NCBI GenBank assembly: GCA_900660155.1
Contig: CABFPE010000040.1
Span: forward strand, 1,842,912-1,906,911
Reading direction: 5' to 3'
From: Hofstenia miamia
Lineage: Eukaryota > Xenacoelomorpha > Acoela > Hofsteniidae
Length of the DNA stretch: 64,000 nt
Made by a program: the position numbers and the translations under genes. Below are positions 23,216 through 35,000 of this stretch, piece after piece. Position 1 is the first letter of the stretch, and each line of letters opens with the position of its first letter. The notes under the pieces were generated by a model. It did not search any database, had not been told where the DNA came from, and was given only the letters and a program-made list of their open reading frames with translations.

Positions 23216-23886
23216 GACATTTACTGTTAGAATTGGATTTATGTAAATATTCCTTTGATTACTATCAAAATTTTGCTCAATTGATAAGACATTTAATTGA
23301 AAATAGTTAAAAGAAATTTTATGGTGTCTCCATGATTTCTTTTATCTTTTACATCATTTTCATCAAAGTGTGCAACTAAAATCCTAGCCATTCATTCCTG
23401 TAGCTGTACTATCTTTGTAAAAATATTGAAATAAACTTTTCTTGGATCGACTTGCACCCTAATCCGTCATCAATAGTTAAATAGAGAATTTCTCAGTGTA
23501 CTCTGGAGTAGTTGCATATTTCCCCCATTTTTCAAGTTGACAAATACAAGGCTTAAATATATTTAGGTGGACAATTGCCCATCCTTGCCCACCATAGCTA
23601 CGGCTCTGTAGGCCTGGTCTGTGTTAATTAGGTTATTGGACTGACGGTAGCTTATTATTCTTTTAAATCGTTTAATAAATATCAACGAAAAAAGAACCAA
23701 TGTAAACAGGAGATTTCAATATTGAAATCGTAAATGAAATCAACATGAGGAACAGATGTAAACACGTCCATGCGCTATTGAAATCTTCAAATGAAATCAA
23801 CATGAGGAACAGATGTAAACGCGTCCATGCGCTATTGAATTCGCTTGACGAATTCCTCAAGTTGAACCAGTGTAAACGGGGCTTAA

Positions 23887-25320
23887 CACAGTGCTCTGCC
23901 ACAGTCCTTGATTAACAGCTAGTTTTGGAGTAAATTTGAATTAGAAATTTAGAGATCCTCGATAAGATACTTTTACAATTTTTTGCAATATTCTGTTTAT
24001 GATTTTTCACTTTTTGTGTAAATATGTAATAATAGCTTTATTATTTTTTCAAACGGCGGAAGTTCAGAATAAACACTACTAGATTGTAAAAGAAGGTAAG
24101 AAATGCAATAAAATGTTTATATGCTATCGACATAGACCGATTGTTTGGCATTTGCATAAAAGTAACTAAATATTTAAGAAAGAACGCATAAAATTAAGAG
24201 TTGGTAAACAAAAGATATTTGCCAAATGATAAAATTAACGTACATTTTTTAATTTCCATGTCGTATTTTCTTTGTCATTTAACGTGCTAAATCGGAATAT
24301 ATAAATACAATATAATAAACATTCGATGACAAATACACATTTTGTTTTTCATTTCCTCTTGAGTAGCCCGCTGTGATTCTTTCAGGTTGGATTTTATTGA
24401 ATTTAAAGCTCTTAAGAATGTATTGATATATTTAAACTATCATTTTCCACTTTGACAGTGGTTTTTATTTCCTGTAGTGCTGCATTGCGTTTGTTTCTAT
24501 GCTATAGAACGCCATAATTTGCTTCATTGTCATCTGTATAAGATAATGATTTCAAGTAATCTTTATGTAATGTATTAACGTACTACCTCTTATCTTAAGA
24601 CTTAGTTTGGAGATTTAGCTCTAGTGTACTAATTATGATTTATTTCTTTAAACAAATATATGCTATGAAATATTCGTTTCTTTGTGGTTTTATATGCCCT
24701 AATAGTTCATATATATGTAACCAAATTTTTTTAGTAAATTCTTTTAGAAATGATTGATTAGAACTGTATATTCGGTTCTTAAAATTTATTATCCGAATTA
24801 TCATTTTTGAACCTTATTGTGTTGTATTATATTCTACCATATAATAAGACCCCAAAAATAGTTCCTTGCTTTTCTTAAATTTATATTTATAATTATCATT
24901 TATAAAATTGTAAAATAATAATGCAGTTTATTCCGCCGTAAAGTTGTGTTTACACAAAACATTTTATAAGTTAATATACTTTTATATTTAGAAAGTAAAT
25001 TGCTATTTCTTTTTGTCAAGTCTTACTTTTATGTTATCTTTTTTAAATATTTATCGTGAATTTGGTTAATTATGCTGAACTATCAGTCTATATTTTTTTA
25101 TGTATTTTATTGTATTTCTTACTGTTTTTGCTTCCTAGTAGGGTTAATTTCTTCCTCGTTCTACCGCGTGGAAATATTCTGCACCTTAGCCAACAGTTAC
25201 AATGGAAATATGCGTGAACATTATCAATTCAAAAATTAATTTTTCATATGCATTTAGTATTTAACGCATTTCAAAAATATTTGTTTATTGAGTTCAACAC
25301 TTGCTTGTTTATAAAGCAGC
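23887..25320. other. No gene recognised
   Basis: AT-rich unique-looking sequence. No frame, splice pattern or repeat that I can support. Confidence 0.4.
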
Positions 25321-25586
25321 TTAAGCCCATGCTACACGAACAACTTTTGTCCCCAATTTTTGTTGGGCAACGAAAATCGTTCATGTAGCACCCCTTTTCC
25401 ACAACGAAAATCGGGGGTAATTATCTAGACTAAAGTTGTTCGGTCGGACCAACAAAAGTTGGCAACAAAATTTGTCTGTTCGGGCCAACAAAAATTGGAC
25501 AATAAAAATTGTTCGTGTAGCACTCCTTTCGCCAACTTTAGTCGTTAAGTAATTAAATGACAAAGTTGTTCGTGTAGCAGGGTGCT
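25321..25586. mobile_element. MITE, GCTACACGAAC family, copy 1
   Basis: It starts AAGCCCATGCTACACGAACA and ends TTGTTCGTGTAGCAGGGTGC. The core words ACGAACAACTTTTGT, AAAATCGTTC and GTGTAGCACCCC recur several times in both orientations, so the whole element can fold on itself. No coding sequence. The TSD is unclear (TTA or TAA on the left only). Confidence 0.75.
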
Positions 25587-26363
25587 CCGACCAACTTTTT
25601 TGTCGGAGAAATAATTCTCCAACTTTCTACCTATTATCACCTTCAGTGATAAATAAAAAATTCTAAGCTATCATTGCATTCGTTTTCAGAGTATATTTCG
25701 ACTGTAAAATTTAAAATTAGCCAGTTTATAGAATAAATAATCATGATTTGTACATATTATGTTAAAATAAACACATATCACTATGTAGGCATTTCTTTTG
25801 TATACTTGCGTATCGGCATTAAATTAAAAAAATTAACTCATCAAAAAATATCCTTTGTAGTTAACAAAACAATTGGACTTTGCGAGTAGTAAAATAATAA
25901 TTAGATCGATGTAGATTGGGAAGTTAATCACGGCATAGTTTTGCTGATCATGTAATGTTTAAACAGTGCAGGCAGTTGATGCTTGCTTTAATTTCAAAGT
26001 AAACCACATCAATTGTAATTTCTTTATTATTACACAGTGATAATCCGCTCTCCAATGAAAATGCGCACCGACACAGTTAAAATACCATTCTGTGGGCCGT
26101 GATAGCTCTATGATAATCGTGATTTCATTAAATTAGATAGTTTTTGAGCGATTAATATATACACAATCAACACGAGGAAGTTAGTACGTAACATTGTCTT
26201 GCATTAAAATTAAACCATAAACCATTTCAGTTTATCACCGAGTTTTAAAGCATAGTTTGAGAATACGTATTTTATCCATTTTGGAATTATTGGTTTACAA
26301 ATAATTTCGCGTCACTTATTATTATGCCATAACAGCTGCAATGACTTTTTTGTTGTTGTGCCT

Positions 26364-26365
<2 letters not shown>
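25587..26365. other. No gene recognised
   Basis: AT-rich sequence without supported features. Confidence 0.4.
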
Positions 26366-26397
<32 letters not shown>

Positions 26398-26477
26398 NNN
26401 NNNNNNNNNNNNNNNNNNNNNNNNNNNNNNNNNNNNNNNNNNNNNNNNNNNNNTATATATATATATATATATATATA
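26366..26477. repeat. (TA)n tract containing an assembly gap
   Basis: TA repeat on both sides of 56 Ns (26398-26453). The gap length is nominal. Confidence 0.95.
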
Positions 26478-26874
26478 TTTCCTACATAAATTAATATTGA
26501 ATTATGCTTTCATAATGTTAAAATAATAAATATTAATTTGTAATAAATGACAATCGTTAACATTTAGGAATATAAACAAGCACATTTCATCACGCGCGGC
26601 TTAATAATATTCAAGAAAATACGAATACAGATATTGAAGCAATATGTATTGTTTAAATAAAAATATTAAAATATAACATAAAATAGTTTGTTGCTACTGC
26701 ATATTCTATAAATTTAATATTGGAAAATATTTTAATGTTTTAGTTCAACTGTTATGTTAAATGAGCAATATTAATATTTCTTAACTTATATATATATATG
26801 ATGTTCGGATATTCTTGTAATTCTTTCTTAAATATTTTATAATGAAGTAACTGAAATATAAAAACTTGTTGTAA

Positions 26875-27002
26875 CGCTATGCTACACGAAAAACTTTTAT
26901 CATCAATTTTTGTCGCCAACTAAAATCGTTCGTGTAGCATCCCCTCACCAACTTTTGTCTAAAACTAATTAAATGACTAACGTTGTTCTTGTAGCATGGG
27001 CT
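26875..27002. mobile_element. MITE, GCTACACGAAC family, copy 2 (short)
   Basis: A 128-bp relative of 25321-25586. The left end is CGCTATGCTACACGAA, the right end is TTCTTGTAGCATGGGCT, and CGTTCGTGTAGCATCCCC lies in the middle. TAA lies to the left and TTA to the right, compatible with a Harbinger-type TWA site. Confidence 0.75.
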
Positions 27003-27821
27003 TTACATAGTATATGATTTTGGCAACAGCATTGTGCATGCTAGGTTTGGACGCCGTGCACTGAAAAATCGTTGGAAGGGTGCACGTGGCTTTATTTAAT
27101 TAAAAAATTCACAATTTTGAATTCAAATAATAGCATTGCGGATGAAATGAAAACGAATTATTAGTTCCCAACTGGCAGTTAAAAATTTTTTGAATGCAAT
27201 TGTGCATGATGTTTTAGAGGTTTTCAACTGAATTGCTCTAATTTACATGTGCAAGCCACAAAAGTCGTTCCAAAATTCTGACCACTGCTGCAAGTGTTGG
27301 ATTGCCAACATATTTTCAAGTTTTCTAAACTGGTTTTAAATCAACTAAACTTTCTTCCATTTCCTGTGAAAATTCGTGATTCTATTGCTCTCAGGATTTC
27401 TTGCAGTATTGTGAATATCGTGACACAAAATCTGGCATTTTATTGAAATACTCTTTGATAATTACATTCTAGTAAAGTGCTTTTATTGTGGACAATCTAC
27501 ATCAATATTAGATAAAGGTATAGCTGACGATTATCAGTAAGCGCAAATATTGCAAAGAACACCTTTTGGACATTTTATTACTTAGTGAGAGTAAAATTTG
27601 AACTTTCTAGAAATTGACTTATACTATCCAAGTTAATTAAATTTCGACCAAAAATATTGCATCTAGCATTTTCTTAGAATCAATTTAATTGGTAGTCATC
27701 AAATCATTTAATTTTTACAGTCTCTAATTGTTCTGTCAAAATTTGACTTTCTAATTTTTATATGCAAGAAATTGTCGCTTTCAATATTTTGTCAGCCTGT
27801 GGTATGACTGACCATACTTAA
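27003..27821. other. No gene recognised
   Basis: AT-rich sequence without supported features. Confidence 0.4.
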
Positions 27822-28819
27822 ACAGTGCGATCCAAAAGTGTTTGCAAATGAAAAAATTGGCTCTGGTTTCTAGTGATTAATGATTACAGGGTCACTACTT
27901 ACAGATTTATATTATATATTAATATCAACAACGTAATATTGATATAAAATTTTTTGGTTTTTCTTATTTTTGGTAAAAACACTGAACAAAAAAATTTTTA
28001 AAAGTTTATTTCTACTTAATTGTAATACTTTTCCATTTATTAATCTATAAATGGATAAATGTATATAACAAATAATGTTAATAATAACTTTTGAAGCGAT
28101 AATACTTAACAAATGATCAAAAAATTTGCTGCCAAGTGAAACCCTGCCGTTCCAACCATTGATTGTTTTAGCCAGGTAATGAAATTGTCCTTTGAGAACT
28201 TGCAGTAATTTGCAGAATTCATTTTGAGACTATCCTGTACTAGTAACCACCTCTTCTACCATCGAGACCATCCAGAATGGATCGGGCTGCATCAATCCAC
28301 AGTACAAATTCAAATTGGAAATCTGTGTAGAGATACTTTTCACCCCATTATAATTTCTTACGGTTTCTAACTTTACTTAATGGGGGGGGTGGGCAAACTG
28401 TTAATGAATGTAGCTTCCCATGATTTTAGGATCCGATTTCGTGTTTTCGAATATCTGTATGCTGTTATTTTAGGAGTTCTTACATACTATTGTTCAATAT
28501 ACGAGCGCGCCCCAGTGCGCTTTTTGCTTGAGTGTTTCCATCATGGACAAATTCCTTGACTGTACGGTGATTTCTTTTGGTAATTTTCAATAATTCTAGG
28601 GTAGTATTACTGCTAGACAGCAAACTTGTTATGAAAATATGTATGACTCTGCAAACACTTTCGGTCCAGATCAAAGCATGAAAAACTAAAATATTGATTT
28701 TTGAATCATTATAGATATTAAGAGTAATTCTAGAATTATAAAACATTGTTCTTTAATATGTAAGCCTAAAAATATATAAAATAGCAAAATAGTAGTTGCT
28801 AACTTTTCGTTGGCACTGT
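27822..28819 (-). mobile_element. Tc1-like transposon remnant
   Basis: The left end ACAGTGCGATCCAAAAGTG and the right end CTTTTCGTTGGCACTGT are imperfect inverted repeats of the Tc1 'CAGTG..C.AAAAGT' type. Reading the minus strand inward from the right end, LLKITKRNHRTVKEFVHDGN is a Tc1 helix-turn-helix block followed by GRARIL ('GRPR'). Near 28240-28320, WIDAARSILDGLDGRRGGY fits the 'D...F.LDGPDG....W' block around the second catalytic Asp. Near 28160, NNQWLERQG fits the downstream 'VLEWP' region. Several stops and frame shifts show it is dead. Confidence 0.7.
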
Positions 28820-29055
28820 ATATTAGTAACGTTGTTATTTCTTAAAATTTTCCCGTTTTCTCAATGTAAATTATGTTCTCGCTGTTGCAAATGTTTTGTT
28901 TTTTTGAGTCTTTAATATACGTTTTTCTTTAAAATTGTTTTTATTCTGTTTTACAAATATAACCTTTAAAATTTAAATTTATTTCAAATGCCGCCTGGTG
29001 ACTCAGGCTTAATTGTTTACCAGTGCATTTTTGGATAACCGCAAAATTGTTTTAG
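28820..29055. other. Region just upstream of the micro-exon gene
   Basis: It contains ATGCCGCCTGGTGACTCAGG at 28989, richer in G+C than its surroundings and open for 16 codons. It could be part of a 5' exon, but no good donor follows. A CAAAATTGTTTTAG acceptor ends at 29055. Confidence 0.3.
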
Positions 29056-29088
29056 TAACCAAATCATGAGTACTTCAAGTTCAATTGG
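29056..29088 (+). CDS. Micro-exon gene, exon 1 (ATG at 29066)
   Basis: Acceptor AATTGTTTTAG and donor ATTGG/GTAAGT. ATG at 29066 encodes MSTSSSI plus two bases (phase 2). The acceptor upstream of the ATG means the 5' UTR is itself spliced, by an unseen leader or coding exon or by trans-splicing. The frame is open back to the acceptor (NQIM...). Confidence 0.6.
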
Positions 29089-32000
29089 GTAAGTATTACT
29101 TAAGTGCATGCATTTTTTGTATGTTAATTTTGTTTAAAAGTTTAATTGATTTTTAAATATGTTCTTTTGAAATGGAATTTGACAATTGCATGGTAACTTT
29201 TGCAAATTTGCAATTTATTGATTACGAGTCCCATTTTGTAAATATTTACTTGGTTTTTGTTTTCGATATTAATGATATCCATATTTTATCATATTGACAG
29301 TAGGGAGGGGAGGATGTTTTGCTGTTAGACATGACTTTAACACATTATTTTGTAACTCTTAACTATTTGGCACTATCAAAATTCATTTTACACTTTTAAC
29401 GGGAATTGTATATATGTTGTTGGCATATTCTCAGATAATGTTTGTTTCTGTACAATACATTTCTATGCCTTGATATTTATTCTTCAGGTCGTAATACAGA
29501 CGATTGAATTAATGTTCCTAATGAAAGTGTTTACATTTTCCGGTTTTTCTCTCCAATATATGCTCTTACATTCTTCCTTATAGAAAATCTACCACTGTAA
29601 GTATTATTCTATTCAAATCTGAATGCGGTTATTTCAGCTTGGTAGAGTTACTAATGTTTTCCAAGCTGGATTGTCTCAATATTCTATGCTGCAGGAACCT
29701 AACTGGAATTTATATTAATTTTTTTAGAAAACATCGGATAGTGATCTCTCCAGCTTATCTACGTAAGTTGTTTTCCTTTAATTTTTTGTATAGTTTACAA
29801 TAACGTTCAATTTTGCATAACACATCCATTATATATTTTTGTAATAATTTGCACTAACATTGTCAGATAAAGTAGTAATCCTACATTTTTGCAAAGCATT
29901 AAAATTCAAACAGTTTTGTGGATTTTTAAGATGAAAAAATTTAGAAAGTCTACAGTTGTAAGTAATGCTTTTGTTATCTATCATTTTAGTTTATTATTAG
30001 GGACCGGAAAAATGTACGGGAAAGGGAGTCAAAATATGTGATAAATATATTCTCAAAAACCATGAATTATGTGATGTAAATATTTGACCAAAACACTTGT
30101 ATTATGCTAAGGAAATCTATTACTAAACAATGTAGACAAGATTGTTAATTGGAATGTTTGGCTTATCTCTCAACTCGTTCATTACTTTTGAAAAGAATCT
30201 TTCAACTTCTACAGATGTAATACATGAATTCATATTCTTTGCCTGAATAACATAGCCATGTGATCCAGTTTTGATGACATAAAATTTGCTTTTAGCAGCA
30301 GGATACTTCACTAAAACCGCAGAAACTTTATCTGCATTCTCAATTGCTTGCAGCAGAGACATTTTTTCTGATCGACAAACTTGGGCTGTTAAAGCAGGTT
30401 CCAAACCAATGAGCGTTGCTAAAGGTGCGTTCATTTTTTGATGAAAGTGCGTTCAGACGAGCATCTTTTTGATGTATGCTTTTTTGATGCATCTTTCAAA
30501 ATTTGGGAGCGTTCAGACGAGCGTCTTTTTGATGTACATCAATTTTATGAAATTGCGTTCAGACGAGCATTATTTTAATGTACTTGTTTATTCATCAATT
30601 ACGTTTTTTAGGAATTGTGTGTTTTTTTATCACTTGGAAGATTACAGTCAACACCTCAATTACTGATTCAAGATATTAAAATGAAAAACGAATTTGATTG
30701 GATGTTTAATTCTATAGATATTGTTATATAATATTGCCAAGAATAAGTAGTTAATTACTGATTGTTCAAAAAACAAAATTACCTGTTTAAAGTTTCTAGA
30801 GCTCGGCGATATACCGCTACTGAAAGCAATACCGCTATACTATGACAATACAAAATGTTGTCGTAAGTACTTTCACAAAACGAGCTACTTTCAGATTTTT
30901 TCTTAAAAATCAGATTTACAAAATGTGCTCATTCGGATTAAGGTGTGTTTATTTCTTTGCAATGCAAAAATCATAAATATGAAATTAAATCCTTTTAATT
31001 TATGCTCGAGGTCGAAAGGTTCGTTCCATTGCATAAGCATATATATATATATGCAAAATATACTATTGATTTTTCATAGTCATACCGATCCTGCGGAAAT
31101 TTTGTGTGAACCAAACCGAACCGACTCCAAAATGTTTATTCCGTCGAGCCTTAAAATTTTCCTTGTAATTACACAATTGAACAATATAATAAAATTTCAA
31201 TGCATACTTAAATTCTGTTTTATACGTAATTTTAATTAGTTCTACACGCATGTAAAATATATTGACAATTCAGTAGCATAACTTGTGAAAATTCAATATT
31301 GCTTCATTGAAAGAAATAAATGTTTTTTGTTAAAAAATTGGAACATTTAGATTTCAATATCGTCAGGGCTCATTTTGAAGTTAAAATAGATGATCTTCAA
31401 AATCCTCCTATTTTAAGAATCACGGTTACTTGAGACAATCTGACCTCAAAACAAAGTCGTTAATTACTGATCGTTCAAATGAATAATGTGCGTTCAGACG
31501 AGAATCTTTTGAACTACGTCAAAAAGATGCAAGCTGTTTGTGCATCAATTTGAATAAAGTGCGTTCAGACAAGCATCTTTTTGGCGTACATCAAATGATA
31601 TACATCAAAATGTTCTCGTCTGAACGCACCTTAAACTAGTCTGCAAATAACTATTGTTATTGTATTTGATAAAATGTTCGACGAAATACGTGAAAATATG
31701 TTCAAAAATATTTTTCCGGTCCCTACTTATTATACATGCTTAATGCATGTGCGATGTTTGTTAGCAGGTAAGCATATTGTTTATAATTTAAAATGTGTGA
31801 GTGTATTGATCTTACCCAATGTTGAAGTATCATAATGTTTCTCAAATAGTGGTCGATCTCTCTCATTGGCATATCAGACATTATTGAGACTGGTATAATA
31901 CATGCCTTGTGATTTGTCGAACTAACAACTGCTCTGCTTTCTGCTCATCGTCCTTCATGCCCACAAGACAGTAATGTCAGCCCCACTCCTGTTTAAGAAA

Positions 32001-35000
32001 ATCCTAAGTATTCTCAAGCAAACTTTACTTTCATTTTCCCCTTGTAATTTCATTAAATATGTTAATACAAAATTCAAAACTTTGATCAAGAAGTGGTAAA
32101 TATACAGTGAACTATTATTTTATTCAACGAACACAGCCTGTGAATGATATTAATTAACTGTAAATTTGTTTTGAAAGTTATCGAATGGCCCTAAAATCTG
32201 CAAATATAATAAAGAAAGAATCAAATAAATTACTTAAAAAAATCGGTATGTAATGTTGATATTATGATTGATATCTGAATAACATTTTTTGAATAACTTT
32301 GCATGAGAGAATTAATTGTTCAAATATCGTGGACCAAAAATTTTATTTTGTGCTGTTTATTTTGTGAACCAAGATATCAAAATTTTCTAAATTTACTATT
32401 GATTTTGAATGATGAATTATTTCGCGTGCTAGTTCTGCGGGTTTATTTGTTTTTGGTTGATTTTTATTAGCACTTATTTCATGTTTCACTGACATTTTTT
32501 GCACAAATATAATCAGCTATTTAAATTATCCCAATCGATTATTGGACGAACACAACCATGCTTGAGTCCAATAATTCCAAATGAACAAATTTACTTCTAT
32601 TACAGCAAATTTTTCAGTCCGAAATACGAATGCAGATTGACATACATTGGTTAAATCCAAATTTCGCCTGTACCCACATTTTATTGATTACCACTTTTAG
32701 TAAATGTTCTAACTGATTTTGTGTTGTCATTACTGGTTTTAGAGCATATACTTTATATTTTTTGAATTAATAGTACATATACTTGTAAATTTATATGTAA
32801 ATTAAATTAATTCAATGTTGCCACTGCATAATTCATATAGCTTCTTAAGTTTACTCTTACTACTACCATTTTCAACCAATATTCCTCTAGACAAACACGA
32901 TTTGTTGACCAATTTTTACTTCTTATCGATTTTTTGAAACAACTCATTTTTTTCATTGCAGTTGTTAAGGTGTTAAATGGCATTGCCACTTCTTTTTAGT
33001 TCTTGGTGTAGAAATCATTTAATTCAGTGCTTTTTCATTGACTTAAGTATTTGTATTTAGTCTTCCACGTCATTTAAAGGCAGTGGTGGAGCCATGCAAA
33101 GGTAAAATTCACTTTGTTTCTGTTGTAATAAATTCGTTTTTTGATTTGTAACATAAACCATTTAATAGTATAATATAATAAGTTTGACATTTCCTATCAT
33201 TCGTTTTAAGGTTTTTTAGAATACATTCCATTCTTTGATTTATTCTACTAGCATTCAACCTTTTTGGATGTATGGTTATTTTATAGGTGACTTAAATACC
33301 CCGCCCATATTTACACGCTGTTTAACAAATTATTTTTGCTAGGATTAAGGTTCTAATTTTGCTTTACAGTACCAAATTTCTATAATATTTTTATTTTCAG
33401 CTCAGTTTTTAAAATTCTATCAAATTTCGTATGTATGATTTATTTCTTAATTTAAATGACATATTTTTAGGGATCTTAACGAAGATGTAAGTTCTTACTT
33501 TTTTGCTTTAACTCTTTGCTGCATGACTTTTTGTTTTTTGGTGAAGAAACTATTTTTGTTGATTGACTATCAGCTTTTACCATTTAGAAATCATGTGAAG
33601 AATATTATCAAATAGTAGTACAATAGTTTTACAGAAACTGAAGTGTTACATTATGCAGTAATGGCTCAATAACAACTATGCATTTCATTAACATACTAAT
33701 CATTTTCATTTCTTATTTATTATTATGAGGGATTGATGCTAAACATTGTTTTATTATTTTTTCGTACATAGACCACATGCACTACTATTGTTTAAAAACA
33801 TTCACTGTATTGTATAACACATATCCAACCTTTTATAGAACAAAAATTTATTCTACAATTGTTCAAGTTGTGAAATTCTAGAAAGCAATTTCGTCATTTT
33901 GTTAGGCATAAACATATATTGCTTTTCGTGCAATGTATCTCTGAAAAACCTGTAGAGCGAAATCGGCAACGACTTCTTTTTTACATATAAATTGGGAAAT
34001 GACCTAATTTGTCATGATGCGCAGAAAAAGGAGGTATACCAACTGATGAAAATGTGTTAGATCTCTTGGCTTCAGGATATTCCAGTGATGGTTGCCTAGA
34101 TATTTTTAATGGAGCTTTCCCCATGCGCATTAAAGAAACTGCAATATTATGTTGCCGGTTCAATTGGGGCATTGGCTTTTCCCTTTTTCGAAGCTTTTAT
34201 TAAAGTTTCTCCTGTATGGCAACCAGCTGTTAACAATTGATAGGTTTATTGCATTATACATATGCATATGCCAAGTTTGCGTCATATGATGGATTCGAAT
34301 CAACTCCAGCAACATATATGTCATATCGACACCACCCATTTGCTTTTAAACTTCAACCATTAATGGGCGATCAATTTCAACATACATATGTTATTTAGTG
34401 CACCATCGCTTTGCAGATCCTCCTTGGTGCTGCTATAGTGTGATACAAGTTGCGCAACACCACCATTCAGCCAGCGCACTAAGCACAAGTTTGAGTTTGA
34501 ATCTATTATAGAACTTATGAAACCCCTGCGTTTTGTCGTAAGTCCTTGTTTTGGAAGTAACCTCGATGCTAATCCTCTCATTCTATCTTTACGAATTGTT
34601 GCAACAGCCCATATAGATTTTGAAGCCCATAACATTCAACCCTGAAAAATAGTTGTCAAAACATAGATTATGGCCAACATTTTTGGGAAGGAATTTACAT
34701 AATTTTATTATAATACGTTTAGCAGTAGTAAAATTTCCAATATGTTCATTGCCAGTTGTATCACCTTTGCCAGTATAAATAAAAAATCATACACAATTCC
34801 ACTTACTCCAGATTTAGCCAATATTTCGATGATGACCAATTTATTAGGTTTCTTTGCCAAATATTGGCGAATTGGTGATCTTTCTTTAGTGGGAATAATC
34901 TGCTCATCTATAGAATGGCTTTTTTCATGTTTCATTTTTTTATTAAATAGCTTTATTAACATTTCCTACATTTTCTGTCTACATTGCACATGTTTACATA

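Larger units (their letters stand above)
21982..23883. mobile_element. Harbinger-like non-autonomous element with subterminal tandem repeats
   Basis: The left end AGCCCTGTTTACACTGG plus TTCAACTTGAGGAATT is inverted at the right end (AATTCCTCAAGTTGAACCAG then TGTAAACGGGGCT). TAA lies directly outside both ends (21979-21981, 23884-23886), as for PIF/Harbinger TWA target sites. Inside each end is a 58-59-bp tandem repeat (three to four units at about 22028-22205, two at about 23715-23840) containing TTCCTCATGTTGATTTCATT or its complement. No transposase is present. The repeated peptide seen in the 22049-22270 frame is a translation of this array. A single N at 22816 separates duplicated interior segments. 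Confidence 0.8.

Noticed and set aside
26341-26526. Short ORF across the N gap
   Set aside because: Consists of TA-repeat translation and Ns.
32203-32249. Possible extra micro-exon AAAGAATCAAATAAATTAC... with donor GGTATG in intron 4
   Set aside because: Open in phase 0, but the acceptor (ATAATAAAG) lacks a pyrimidine tract, and its exit phase would break the good junction to exon 5.
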